This document shows positions 18,262-25,963 of a DNA stretch of 64,000 bases, in pieces (the first letter of the stretch is position 1; every line of letters starts with the position of its first letter). The position numbers and the translations under genes were made by a program. The notes beneath the pieces were generated by a model that did not search any database, was not told where the DNA came from, and was given only the letters and a program-made list of their open reading frames with translations. This DNA comes from Mucilaginibacter cryoferens (GTDB lineage Bacteria > Bacteroidota > Bacteroidia > Sphingobacteriales > Sphingobacteriaceae): contig NZ_JACHCR010000016.1 of assembly GCF_014205845.1 (NCBI RefSeq), positions 62,001 to 126,000 on the forward strand, given 5' to 3'.

Positions 18262-18597
18262 ATGAACTGGTACGTAGCAAAATTAGTTTTCAGGGTAATA
18301 AGCGGCGATGGCGATCACCAGGCACAGTTTGATGAGCAGTTGCGTTTAATAAGCGCAGAAACCGAACTCACTGCCTTTGAAAAAGCAAACAAAATTGGCC
18401 ATGCCAACCAGGATAGCTTTAAAAACATTGAAAAACAAACCGTTAAATGGCAGTTTATTGATGTGGCCGAACTAAACCGCATTAGCGAACCCGCAGACGG
18501 CGCCGAACTATATTACAACATACACGAAACACCCGATGCCGACCTGTACATTGCCTGGGCACACCACAAGGCGGCGTTGCTGGGGCTGAGGAATTAA
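18262..18597 (+). CDS. DUF4288 family protein
   Basis: The 111-residue cytosolic protein begins MNWYVAKLVFRVISGDG, the typical DUF4288 opening. Next come a central helix around AETELTAFEKANKIG, a KWQFIDVAEL strand, and the AELYYNIHETPDADLYIAW end. Its function is unknown. It lies between two copies of the same palindromic repeat, inside what looks like one transcription unit with the LiaF-like and histidine-kinase genes. Confidence 0.8.
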   Translation: MNWYVAKLVFRVISGDGDHQAQFDEQLRLISAETELTAFEKANKIGHANQDSFKNIEKQTVKWQFIDVAELNRISEPADGAELYYNIHETPDADLYIAWAHHKAALLGLRN

Positions 18598-18598
18598 A

Positions 18599-18724
18599 AG
18601 CCCCACCCAAACCCTCCTCTGAAGGGAAGGGCTTAAAAAAGAAAACATATTCAAACGAAGGAATATTTACAAACAAAAAACAATCCCAAAAGTCTCCCCC
18701 TTCAGGGGGAGATTTAGAGGGGGC
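18599..18724. repeat. palindromic repeat, family CCCCCTCTAAATCTCCCC, copy 3
   Basis: The left part AAGCCCCACCCAAACCCTCC and right part GGGGGAGATTTAGAGGGGGCT enclose an A-rich core. The left arm is degraded relative to copies 1 and 2. It ends 15 bases before the TTG start of the histidine kinase, so the repeat supplies nearly all of that gene's leader. Confidence 0.85.
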
Positions 18725-18739
18725 TAAACAAACACAATT

Positions 18740-19774
18740 TTGGCATCATCCAATTTAAAAGCTTCTAAATTATATGGCGCGTTTGTAGGCTGCGGCTTTG
18801 GCTGGGCGGCGCTGCAAACCTATATTATACATAGTTTTGGCTTTTTGTGGTTTACTGCTACTATTGATGGTTTGCTGAGCGCCGCGCTGCTCTCTGGCGC
18901 TTGCTGGCTTATTAACAACAACCTGCGCTACTATCAGCCAGGCAAGGGTAGTTATATTAACCTGTTCATCTGGGTAGTTGCCCTGGCTGGCATATGCGCC
19001 GCTGGTTGCCGCTACCTGCTGCCGTTGCTCAATACCGATAAAATATTCGTCAACTTTGTAATTCAATCGTTAACCATCCGCTTTTTTATCAACTTTTTGG
19101 CCGTGGGCTGGATGGCCATGATCAGTTTGTTGTGGTACTCGCAAATCGATCAGCGCGAAACCATGAAACGTAAAACAGAGGCCGAACAACTGGCCCGCGA
19201 TGCCGAGCTGTACAACCTGCGCCAGCAACTGCAGCCCCACTTTTTGTTTAACAGCTTAAACTCCATAAACGCACTCATTGGCTTTAAGCCCGATCTGGCA
19301 CGCACCATGATCCACCAGTTATCAGACTTTTTGCGCGGCACCCTAAAAAAAGACGATCAGCAGCAGGTGCCCCTATCAGATGAATTAGCCCACCTCAACC
19401 TATATTTAGATATTGAAAAGGTACGCTTTGGGCATCGCCTGCAAACCGAAATAAGCTGCGACCCCAGGTGTGGCAGCGCCCTGCTCCCATCTATGCTGTT
19501 GCAGCCACTGGTAGAAAATGCCATTAAATTTGGTTTGTACGATACCACCGGCGATGTTACCGTAAGCATCCGCGGCGAAATTGAAGACGATTACCTGGTG
19601 GTAATGGTGCAAAACCCTTACGACCCGCAAACTACCCGCCCTCAAAAAGGTACCGGTTTTGGCCTGCGCGGTGTACAACGCCGCTTATATTTATTATTTG
19701 CCCGTAACGATCTGATGGAAACTTACGCAAATGATAATATATTTACAACCATAATAAAAGTACCACAAGTATGA
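18740..19774 (+). CDS. LytS/YehU-type sensor histidine kinase
   Basis: The 344-residue product has four membrane segments (near 8-28, 34-54, 70-95, 105-130), a coiled linker (KRKTEAEQLARDAELYNLRQQLQ) and a His_kinase domain with phosphoacceptor His167 in QPHFLFNSLNSINALIG. The N-box is LQPLVENAIKFGL and the G-box GTGFGLRGV. The start is TTG at 18740: a stop at 18725 closes the frame and no in-frame ATG exists near. It overlaps the response regulator by 4 bases, so the two form a pair. The signal is unknown; a link to the LiaF-like protein upstream is inferred. Confidence 0.92.
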   Translation: MASSNLKASKLYGAFVGCGFGWAALQTYIIHSFGFLWFTATIDGLLSAALLSGACWLINNNLRYYQPGKGSYINLFIWVVALAGICAAGCRYLLPLLNTDKIFVNFVIQSLTIRFFINFLAVGWMAMISLLWYSQIDQRETMKRKTEAEQLARDAELYNLRQQLQPHFLFNSLNSINALIGFKPDLARTMIHQLSDFLRGTLKKDDQQQVPLSDELAHLNLYLDIEKVRFGHRLQTEISCDPRCGSALLPSMLLQPLVENAIKFGLYDTTGDVTVSIRGEIEDDYLVVMVQNPYDPQTTRPQKGTGFGLRGVQRRLYLLFARNDLMETYANDNIFTTIIKVPQV

Positions 19775-20517
19775 AGCGAGCCCTGATCATCGACGACGAA
19801 CCATTAGCGCGCATGGTTGTAATGGAATACCTGCAAAACTTTAAGGAGATTGAGCTGATACAGGAATGTAACGACGGCTTTGAAGGCCTTAAAGCCATAC
19901 AGCAGCACCAGCCCGACCTGATTTTTTTAGATGTACAGATGCCCAAGATCAATGGCTTTGAAATGCTGGAACTGGTAGAAAATCCGCCGGCCGTAATTTT
20001 CACCACCGCTTTTGACGAATATGCCATCAAAGCTTTTGAAGCCCACGCGGTTGATTACCTCATGAAACCCTTCAGCAAGGAGCGTTTTAACAAGGCCGTA
20101 GAAAAGTTTCTGGCTACCGCCCCCGAGAAACACGCCCCCAAACATACCGAAGAACTACTGGATGCCGTAGCAGCCCACTCGCCTGCCCAAAACGAGCGTA
20201 TAGTGGTAAAAACCGGCACCAAAGTAAAAATTATCCCCGTTGCCGACGTAGAATACCTGATGGCCGACGACGACTATGTATCCGTGATCACCAAAGAAGG
20301 CTCGTACCTCAAAAACAAAACCATGAGCTTCTTCGAGCAAACCCTCGACCCACGCCAATTTGTGCGCGTACACCGCTCCTATATCATCGCCATTACCCAA
20401 ATAACCCGGATTGACCCTTACGAAAAGGATGCCCATTTAGCCATCCTAAAATCGGGCGCGAAGATTCCGGTAAGTAAAACGGGATACGTAAAGCTGAAGC
20501 AGGTGTTGGGCATATAA
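19771..20517 (+). CDS. LytTR family response regulator
   Basis: The 248-residue product has an N-terminal receiver (IIDDEP at 6-11, phospho-acceptor Asp54 in FLDVQMP, TTAFDEYAIKAFE, and DYLMKPF with Lys). After a short linker comes a LytTR DNA-binding domain from ~140 (VVKTGTKVKIIPVADVEYLMADDDYVSV, FVRVHRSYII). The ATG overlaps the kinase stop (ATGA). LytTR regulators bind imperfect direct repeats; none was searched for here. Confidence 0.94.
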   Translation: MKRALIIDDEPLARMVVMEYLQNFKEIELIQECNDGFEGLKAIQQHQPDLIFLDVQMPKINGFEMLELVENPPAVIFTTAFDEYAIKAFEAHAVDYLMKPFSKERFNKAVEKFLATAPEKHAPKHTEELLDAVAAHSPAQNERIVVKTGTKVKIIPVADVEYLMADDDYVSVITKEGSYLKNKTMSFFEQTLDPRQFVRVHRSYIIAITQITRIDPYEKDAHLAILKSGAKIPVSKTGYVKLKQVLGI

Positions 20518-20801
20518 CAGGATTTTGCAGGATTGACAGGATTAAAAAAAATAAAAATTGTCATTTCGATAGAGCAAGAGAGGGCCAAGAGCGGGGATGC
20601 GAAAGAGAAATCTTTTGCGCCATACTAAACGGACCATTGTCTCAGCGCCGTCCAAAAGTAAGACCATGCGCGATTCCGTCCTCGGGGAAAGAGGGAGGGA
20701 CGGGTTTAATGAACTATTCAGAAAAAGTCTAAAGCAACCCAAATCCATTATCTTTACCAATAATCTTTTCGAGCTATTTATAAGCTACGTTTCATAATTC
20801 A
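20518..20801. other. 284-bp intergenic region with repeat fragments
   Basis: Two repeat remnants are visible. 20559-20613 runs from TGTCATTTCGA to GAGAAATCT, the half-site pattern of the palindrome at 33312-33403. 20666-20710 (ATGCGCGATTCCGTCCTCGG onward) closely resembles the interior of the MITE-like element at 24439-24633. No gene was seen. Confidence 0.65.
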
Positions 20802-21212
20802 ATGGATAAAGAACTGCTACATAAAAACCTCATTGTTAGCATCCTTGCCTTAGCAAGCGATAAACAAAGCCAAATAACATATACTACTCCTGGTTGTGTA
20901 GTATGCGATCTGACAGACGATTTTGAGACCTACGGAAAACGATGTTACAACAAAAGTGACTATTCGATTGCGCAGTCTCAATTAATTGATGAGTTAGACC
21001 AAATTATTGACCGATTTGTGGAATCAGGTTATGAATGCTTTGATCTTGATGCTTTAGATACTCCACTGTGGAACCAGATACGACGTAAAGCATTGGAGGC
21101 TGTAAGTGCGTTTGGCTATCTTTTAACACCCTTACCTAAAAATATTGAAACACAAGATGGTGTTTGGGCGATTAACATCGCTAATTATCAATTAAAAAAG
21201 GCGGAGAAGTAA
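20802..21212 (+). CDS. hypothetical protein
   Basis: The 136-residue soluble product is mostly alpha-helical in appearance. Clusters include TPGCVVCDLTDDFETYG near 30-45 and a YECFDLDALDTPLWNQIRRK stretch near 80-100. No signal peptide or known motif was recognised. It is flanked by repeat-rich DNA on both sides, and its codon use is somewhat plainer than that of the neighbouring operon. It could be a recently acquired or orphan gene. No function can be proposed. Confidence 0.65.
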   Translation: MDKELLHKNLIVSILALASDKQSQITYTTPGCVVCDLTDDFETYGKRCYNKSDYSIAQSQLIDELDQIIDRFVESGYECFDLDALDTPLWNQIRRKALEAVSAFGYLLTPLPKNIETQDGVWAINIANYQLKKAEK

Positions 21213-21241
21213 CTAACTTAAATCTCCGAGAGACCCTGAGA

Positions 21242-21293
21242 GGACGTTGAGCAAGCTCAGTACAATCACCTTTTACTGTTTGACAATGCAATT
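21242..21293 (+). repeat. left flanking direct repeat of the RAYT element
   Basis: It begins GGACGTTGAGCAAGCTCAGT and ends TGACAATGCAATT. It matches 22479-22532 with a few substitutions and a short indel, marking the left edge of the element. Confidence 0.75.
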
Positions 21294-21300
21294 TTGTCCT

Positions 21301-21774
21301 CGCGGGGTCTCTCGTAGAGGACCCCGCGGTTGCACAACGTAAGTCGGAATCTCAAAGCCGCGTTTTATCCGAGATGACTGTCTTGTCCTCGCTGGGTCTC
21401 TCGGAGAGGGCTCCGCAATTGCACAACGGAAGTCGTAATCTCAAAAGCCGCGTTTTATCCGAGATGACTGTAGAACCTCAAGGTCCTCTACGAGAGACCC
21501 TGAGGCGACGGTATTAATGAATATTGTCAGAAACCTATTTTGTCCTCGCGGGGTCTCTTGCGCAACGTAAGTCGTAATCTCAAAGCCGCGTTTTATCCGA
21601 GGTGACTGTAGAACCTCAAGGTCCTCTACGAGAGACCCTGAGGGGACGGATTGTTATTTCGATTGAGTATTTGTCCTCGCGGGGTCTCTCGGAGAGGACC
21701 CCGCGATTGCACAACGGAAGTCGTAATCCCAGGGCTCTCGGAAAGAATCTTAAGACCCTTTCCGAGAGCCCTGG
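21301..21774. repeat. REP hairpin cluster
   Basis: The hairpins seen are: 21301-21328 (CGCGGGGTC paired with ACCCCGCG), 21390-21418 (imperfect), 21476-21504 (CCTCAAGGTC/GACCCTGAGG), 21541-21562 (truncated), 21614-21643, 21678-21705 (same type as the first) and 21729-21774 (long stem CCAGGGCTCTCGGAAAG). Spacers containing CCGCGTTTTATCCGAG occur three times, so part of the cluster is a tandem duplication. Confidence 0.85.
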
Positions 21775-21798
21775 AGGGGACGATGTTAATGAATATTG

Positions 21799-22401
21799 TC
21801 AGAAACCTATTGGTTTCACCAGGTCCGTATCAACCCAAAAGTCCCGGTAGTCTGTTATTTCCACAAACTCATGTTTTTTTTCAAGGTAATAAAAGGCGGC
21901 GCTGCTATGTGGATATTCCGTAAAGTCGGTACATAGATTCCATTTTCCGCTTACAGGGTTATGATGGATATAATCTATCTTTTGGTATAAAAAAGCGGTG
22001 GTAAAGATTGGTTTGGCATCAAAAGATGGTTCAAAAACTTTATGTATTTGCCCTTTGGCTTTTTCGCGCTGAGTACAAGCGGAACTTAGTTGATCAAGTA
22101 TTACCAAGTTATTTGTTAACGTTAGTTGTTTAACCAGGTCGTAAGCCATGAAACGTTTACCGTTACCAACTATTTTGTTAAGATCGACACTTGAATCTGG
22201 TGTTCGTACAATGATATGTACATGATTAGGCATTATTACAAACGCATGGGTTTGTATATGGTATTTATCTGCAATGAGTTTTATCCATTTATACACCACT
22301 CCGTACGACTTGGTTATTTCAAACAGGGGTATCCAGTTAAAACAGGTGAATGTGATAAACCAGGTTTGATGCTCCTGCTCGTGTTTAGTTCTGATGGCCA
22401 T
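21799..22401 (-). CDS. REP-associated tyrosine transposase (RAYT, Y1/IS200-like)
   Basis: The 200-residue product from ATG 22401 (an in-frame ATG at 22419 is the alternative) has the Y1-transposase fold. WFITFTCFNWIPLF forms the first strand, the HUH metal motif is VIMPNHVHIIV, and the nucleophile Tyr is in KIDYIHHNPVSGKW. RAYT proteins nick single-stranded REP hairpins and are thought to have spread them through the genome. REP hairpins cognate to this protein lie directly on both sides. It appears intact. Confidence 0.92.
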   Translation of the reverse strand: MAIRTKHEQEHQTWFITFTCFNWIPLFEITKSYGVVYKWIKLIADKYHIQTHAFVIMPNHVHIIVRTPDSSVDLNKIVGNGKRFMAYDLVKQLTLTNNLVILDQLSSACTQREKAKGQIHKVFEPSFDAKPIFTTAFLYQKIDYIHHNPVSGKWNLCTDFTEYPHSSAAFYYLEKKHEFVEITDYRDFWVDTDLVKPIGF

Positions 22402-22426
22402 ACGTAAATATACAAACATTTGGGAG

Positions 22427-22456
22427 CCTCAGGGTCCTCTACGAGAGACCCTGAGG
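22427..22456. repeat. REP hairpin on the 5' side of the RAYT gene
   Basis: CCTCAGGGTC (22427-22436) pairs perfectly with GACCCTGAGG (22447-22456), with CTCT/AGAG extending the stem. It matches the 21476 and 21614 hairpins and completes the two-sided REP arrangement. Confidence 0.85.
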
Positions 22457-22478
22457 GAACGTTGAAACGACAGCCTTA

Positions 22479-22532
22479 GGACGTTGAACAAGCTCAGTAC
22501 TATCACCTTTCACTCTAAATGACAATGCAATT
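22479..22532 (+). repeat. right flanking direct repeat of the RAYT element
   Basis: It shares the blocks GGACGTTGA, CAAGCTCAGTA, ATCACCTTT and TGACAATGCAATT with 21242-21293 in the same orientation. Confidence 0.75.
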
Positions 22533-22607
22533 ACCGTTTGCAACAACTTACGTAAAAACGTATCATTCTTCCCCACTTCTGTATAAATGGAGCTGCGGGA
22601 GGCTCTC

Positions 22608-22615
22608 TACATTTG
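22608..22615 (+). promoter_or_regulatory. putative -7 element for the SDR gene
   Basis: TACATTTG matches TAnnTTTG exactly, 26 bases before the SDR ATG at 22641. Confidence 0.5.
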
Positions 22616-22640
22616 CTGTCATAATTAAAAAAACAAAACA

Positions 22641-23459
22641 ATGGCAAAAACAATTTTTATTACCGGTGCCTCACGTGGCTTTGGTAAATTATGGGCCGAT
22701 GCATTACTGCAAAGAGGCGATAAAGTAATTGCAACAGCACGCGATTTGAGCACACTGGATGACCTGGTGAGCAAATACGGCGACAATATTTTACCCCTGC
22801 AACTGAACGTTAACGACAGGGATGCCGGTTTCGCTGCCATCAATAAGGCAAAAGAACATTTTGGCAGCATTGATGTGCTGATAAACAATGCCGGCTACGG
22901 TTTATTTGGTAGCGTTGAAGAAACTACCGAGCAGGAAGCCCGCGAACAAATGGAAACCAACTTTTTTGGTTTGTTATGGCTCACACAAGCGGTATTACCT
23001 GTTATGCGCGAACAGGGACATGGTCACATCATCCAGGTTTCGAGCGTATTGGGCCAGGTTACGTTGCCTGTGCTGGGTTTATATAATGCCTCAAAATTTG
23101 CGGTAGAAGGCTTGAGCGAAACACTGGCTACCGAAGTTAAGGGCTTTGGCATTAAGGTTACGCTGATAGAGCCTAACGGTTTTGCTACCGATTGGGCCGG
23201 CGCATCGTCGGCACATACCACCGAGATGCCGGAGTACGACGGTGTGCGGGCAGCTTTCCAGGCTGGCTTAACCGACGACATTTTTGGCATCCCGGAAGCA
23301 ACTAATGATGCCGTGCTGCAATTGATAGACAGCGAAAACCCGCCGCTGCGTTTATTTCTTGGTAGCCAGGCCTTCCCCTGGGTTAAGCAGGTTTATGCGG
23401 GCCGCGTTGCCGAGTGGGATAGCTGGAGCGAGGTATCAGCAGCCGCCCACGGTAAATAA
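22641..23459 (+). CDS. short-chain dehydrogenase/reductase (SDR)
   Basis: The 272-residue classical SDR has the cofactor motif TGASRGFG at 8-15 (Arg12 suggests NADP(H)), NNAGYG near 82, catalytic SS in QVSSVLG, Tyr148 and Lys152 in YNASK. The substrate is unknown. The gene is followed 69 bases later by an AraC-type regulator in the same orientation, a common pairing in which the regulator controls the reductase. Confidence 0.92.
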   Translation: MAKTIFITGASRGFGKLWADALLQRGDKVIATARDLSTLDDLVSKYGDNILPLQLNVNDRDAGFAAINKAKEHFGSIDVLINNAGYGLFGSVEETTEQEAREQMETNFFGLLWLTQAVLPVMREQGHGHIIQVSSVLGQVTLPVLGLYNASKFAVEGLSETLATEVKGFGIKVTLIEPNGFATDWAGASSAHTTEMPEYDGVRAAFQAGLTDDIFGIPEATNDAVLQLIDSENPPLRLFLGSQAFPWVKQVYAGRVAEWDSWSEVSAAAHGK

Positions 23460-23483
23460 TATTTAATGGTATTGTACTGACAC

Positions 23484-23512
23484 AATTTACGCCGGTTTTC
23501 GGCGTAAATTTG
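23484..23512 (+). promoter_or_regulatory. perfect palindrome overlapping the AraC-gene promoter
   Basis: AATTTACGCCG (23484-23494) and CGGCGTAAATT (23500-23510) form an 11-bp perfect inverted repeat with a 5-base spacer. The right arm contains the -7 box TAAATTTG (23505-23512). It could be an operator that blocks the promoter, or the terminator of the SDR gene; no strong T-run follows immediately. Confidence 0.55.
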
Positions 23513-23528
23513 TTTAACTTTTTTGCTC

Positions 23529-24419
23529 ATGCAACACTTTAAAAATCTGACCGATATGCACCGCTTCAACGGCTTTCCGATGCCGGAGAATCCGCTCATC
23601 AGCGTATTCAGGTGTACCAATACATGCTCACTTGGCAACCGGGAGTTTACATCCGATTTTTATATGATCGGGTTTAAAAAACTGAAATCGGGCGTTATAA
23701 TGTACGGGCGTACCCGGTACGACCATGATAACGGGAGTATGATATTTGTAAAGCCCCGGCAAATCATCCAATTTAATGCATTGGAGTACGAGGAAGATGC
23801 ATTTATCATATTTATCCATGAGGATTTTTTGAACGGGCATTTTCTGCATACCGAGATCAATAAATATGCCTTTTTTGATTATGAGGCAAACGAGGCCCTA
23901 CATCTGTCGCCACTGGAAGAGCAAACTATGTGGGACCTATTTTACAAAATAGATACCGAATACCGCAATAACACAGATGAGTACAGCCGCGATATTATGC
24001 TTACGCACATTGATTCGATGCTCAAATATTCGCAGCGGTTTTATAAACGCCAGTTTATAAACAGGCGCGAGCTTTCTGGCAAAACCGTATCAAAATTTAA
24101 TGAGGCGCTGGCCGCTTATTTTAAAAACGGTTTACTTATTAAGCAGGGGCTGCCTTCTGTAAACGTGTTGGCATCGCGCCTCAACTTATCTCCCCGTTAC
24201 CTGAGCGATATGCTGAAACAGGAAACCGGTAAAACCGCTATTGAACTGATACATATTTACCTGGTAAACGAAGCCAAAAACCGCCTTAAGAGCGATGAGC
24301 AGAGCGTGTCTGAAATAGCTTATGAACTTGGCTTTGAGAATTTACCCTATTTTTCGAGACTTTTTAAAAAGGAAACCGGTATCAGCCCTAATCAGTTTAA
24401 AAAGCAGCTGATTAATTAA
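23529..24419 (+). CDS. AraC family transcriptional regulator
   Basis: The ATG at 23529 gives 296 residues. The N-terminal half (~1-180) is a ligand-binding/cupin-like domain. The last ~100 residues carry the double helix-turn-helix: SVNVLASRLNLSPRYLSDMLKQETG, then SVSEIAYELGFENLPYFSRLFKKETG, ending SPNQFKKQL. It probably controls the SDR gene upstream, itself, or both; the palindrome before the gene is a candidate site. Confidence 0.92.
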   Translation: MQHFKNLTDMHRFNGFPMPENPLISVFRCTNTCSLGNREFTSDFYMIGFKKLKSGVIMYGRTRYDHDNGSMIFVKPRQIIQFNALEYEEDAFIIFIHEDFLNGHFLHTEINKYAFFDYEANEALHLSPLEEQTMWDLFYKIDTEYRNNTDEYSRDIMLTHIDSMLKYSQRFYKRQFINRRELSGKTVSKFNEALAAYFKNGLLIKQGLPSVNVLASRLNLSPRYLSDMLKQETGKTAIELIHIYLVNEAKNRLKSDEQSVSEIAYELGFENLPYFSRLFKKETGISPNQFKKQLIN

Positions 24420-24438
24420 CATTTACGGCTGCAGTATC

Positions 24439-24633
24439 CATAAGTGTTCAGAAGATTCGAAAAAGGCGGGGCATGTGCGATTCCTTCCTTGGGGAAGGGA
24501 AGGAAGGGGTTAATTCAGGCACTCGAACACCTATTATGGCCAGTTGCTCGCAGAAACCCCTCCCTGCATTTACGCACATTTCCAGCACGCCCCTCCCGAG
24601 GGAGGGAATTAAATAATCTTCCGAACACTTATG
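24439..24633. mobile_element. MITE-like element with 19-bp terminal inverted repeats
   Basis: CATAAGTGTTCAGAAGATT (24439-24457) and its complement with one mismatch (24615-24633) bound 195 bases with no gene. The interior holds two G/C-rich palindromes, around CCTTCCTTGGGGAAGGGAAGG and CCCCTCCCGAGGGAGGG. A related interior fragment lies at 20666-20710. It fills most of the gap between the AraC gene and the dienelactone hydrolase gene. Confidence 0.7.
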
Positions 24634-24743
24634 CTGTAGTATCCAACTAATAGATTTCTCGCCAAGCACAAGTCACACAAATCCAAACACCAGACATGCG
24701 CCCAAAAAGCGTAAAACGCAATTTGTGCAGCGCCGTATGCTCG

Positions 24744-25631
24744 CTACGTTAACTGCTCAGTAAAAAAATCAATAGTTCGTTTCCAGGCCAGTTCGGCAGC
24801 GGGTTTGTCATAACGGGGGGTGGTATCGTTGTGGAACCCATGGTTTACGTTTTGGTAAATAAATGCGTGGTATTTTTTGCCGTTCGCTTTTAACGCGGCC
24901 TCGTAAGCAGGCCAGCCCTCGGTGATCCGGGTATCCAGCGATGCGTAGTGCAGCATCAGGGGCGCGTTGATCCTGGGCACTTCGGTAGCAGCAGGCTGGC
25001 TGCCATAAAAAGGGACAGCTGCCGCCAGATCGGGCACACGAACGGCCATGGTATTGGCTATTCCGCCGCCAAAACAAAAGCCTACTACGCCTACTTTGCC
25101 GTTACAGCCGGGGTGGGTTTTAAGGTAATTGTAAGCTGCTATAAAGTCTTCTTCCATTTCGCCTTTGTCGCGTTTGCTTTGCAGGGCGCGACCCGCTTCA
25201 TCATTACCGGGGTAGCCCCCCAGTGGGGTAAGGGCATCCGGTGCAAGCGAAACAAATCCGGCCAGGGCCGCTCTTCTGCCCACATCTTCAATGTATGGGT
25301 TTAAACCCCGGTTTTCATGCACCACAATGATGCCACCCAATTTCTTTTTTGCATCTATGGGTTTTGATAGCAATCCTTTGATTGTACCGCCACCTTTTGG
25401 CGACGAATAATTGATGTATCCCGACGTTAAGCGGGGATCATCTGGCTTTACCTGGATGTTATTTTGATAATCGGGCATCAAAAAACTCATCAGGGCGGGT
25501 ACTGTTAAACCACCAACCGCATACATAGATAGCTTTTGCACAAAATCCCGTCGGTTTAGCCGGTTGTGTGCGTAGTCGTCATACAGGTCAAACACTTCCT
25601 GTTTAATGTCTTCTTTGTTGATTTTGTTCAT
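24744..25631 (-). CDS. dienelactone hydrolase family protein
   Basis: The 295-residue product is an alpha/beta hydrolase. The nucleophile is Cys186 in VGFCFGGG, the acid Asp in HYASLDTRI and the base His in [29 protein letters not shown] builds the oxyanion region. An N-terminal ~45-residue extension contains [26 protein letters not shown], which looks like a twin-arginine signal or membrane anchor. This suggests an exported enzyme, although it is not at the extreme N-terminus. The substrate is unknown. Confidence 0.9.
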   Translation of the reverse strand: MNKINKEDIKQEVFDLYDDYAHNRLNRRDFVQKLSMYAVGGLTVPALMSFLMPDYQNNIQVKPDDPRLTSGYINYSSPKGGGTIKGLLSKPIDAKKKLGGIIVVHENRGLNPYIEDVGRRAALAGFVSLAPDALTPLGGYPGNDEAGRALQSKRDKGEMEEDFIAAYNYLKTHPGCNGKVGVVGFCFGGGIANTMAVRVPDLAAAVPFYGSQPAATEVPRINAPLMLHYASLDTRITEGWPAYEAALKANGKKYHAFIYQNVNHGFHNDTTPRYDKPAAELAWKRTIDFFTEQLT

Positions 25632-25963
25632 TATTTAAGGTTTCATCAAATGTAAGTATTCTGGCCAAGTGCTTGCTAACTAAATAGTAACAGTGCAGCT
25701 ACATGTAAAGTTTTTGATTGTTTTACGTGCTTATCCGAAATCTCCGGCTTCGGATTAACTGTGTACCTATAGTCTCCTACTACAGTACCCCTCTTATTGT
25801 ATAAATGCCCCCTCACAGACCGTATTGGCCCATTCGTCGATTCATTTCTACCGAACGCCGATTACACAATATGATATGCTAAACACTTGCTATTTTTATT
25901 AAAAATACATGATCAATCGTCGGGCAATTGTATCCCGCCAGCCGTTTACCTAATTATAAAAAC
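25632..25963. other. 332-bp intergenic region between divergent genes
   Basis: It contains the promoter regions of the divergent hydrolase and dipeptidase genes. A short motif TAGTCTCCTACTACAGTA (25770-25787) resembles the hairpin at 27670-27684. No gene or clear -7/-33 pair was identified. Confidence 0.5.

Larger units (their letters stand above)
21222..22532. mobile_element. REP/RAYT element (REPtron) with flanking direct repeats
   Basis: A RAYT gene (21799-22401) has at least seven REP-like hairpins on its 3' side and one on its 5' side. The unit is bounded by direct repeats of about 50 bases: 21242-21293 and 22479-22532 share GGACGTTGA, AAGCTCAGTA and TGACAATGCAATT blocks. The hairpins share the core GGTCTCTCG/CGAGAGACC. 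Confidence 0.8.

Noticed and set aside
24744..25631. Dienelactone hydrolase considered as part of the adjacent M19 dipeptidase unit
   Set aside because: The genes are divergent with 332 bases between them and separate upstream regions, so there is no operon.
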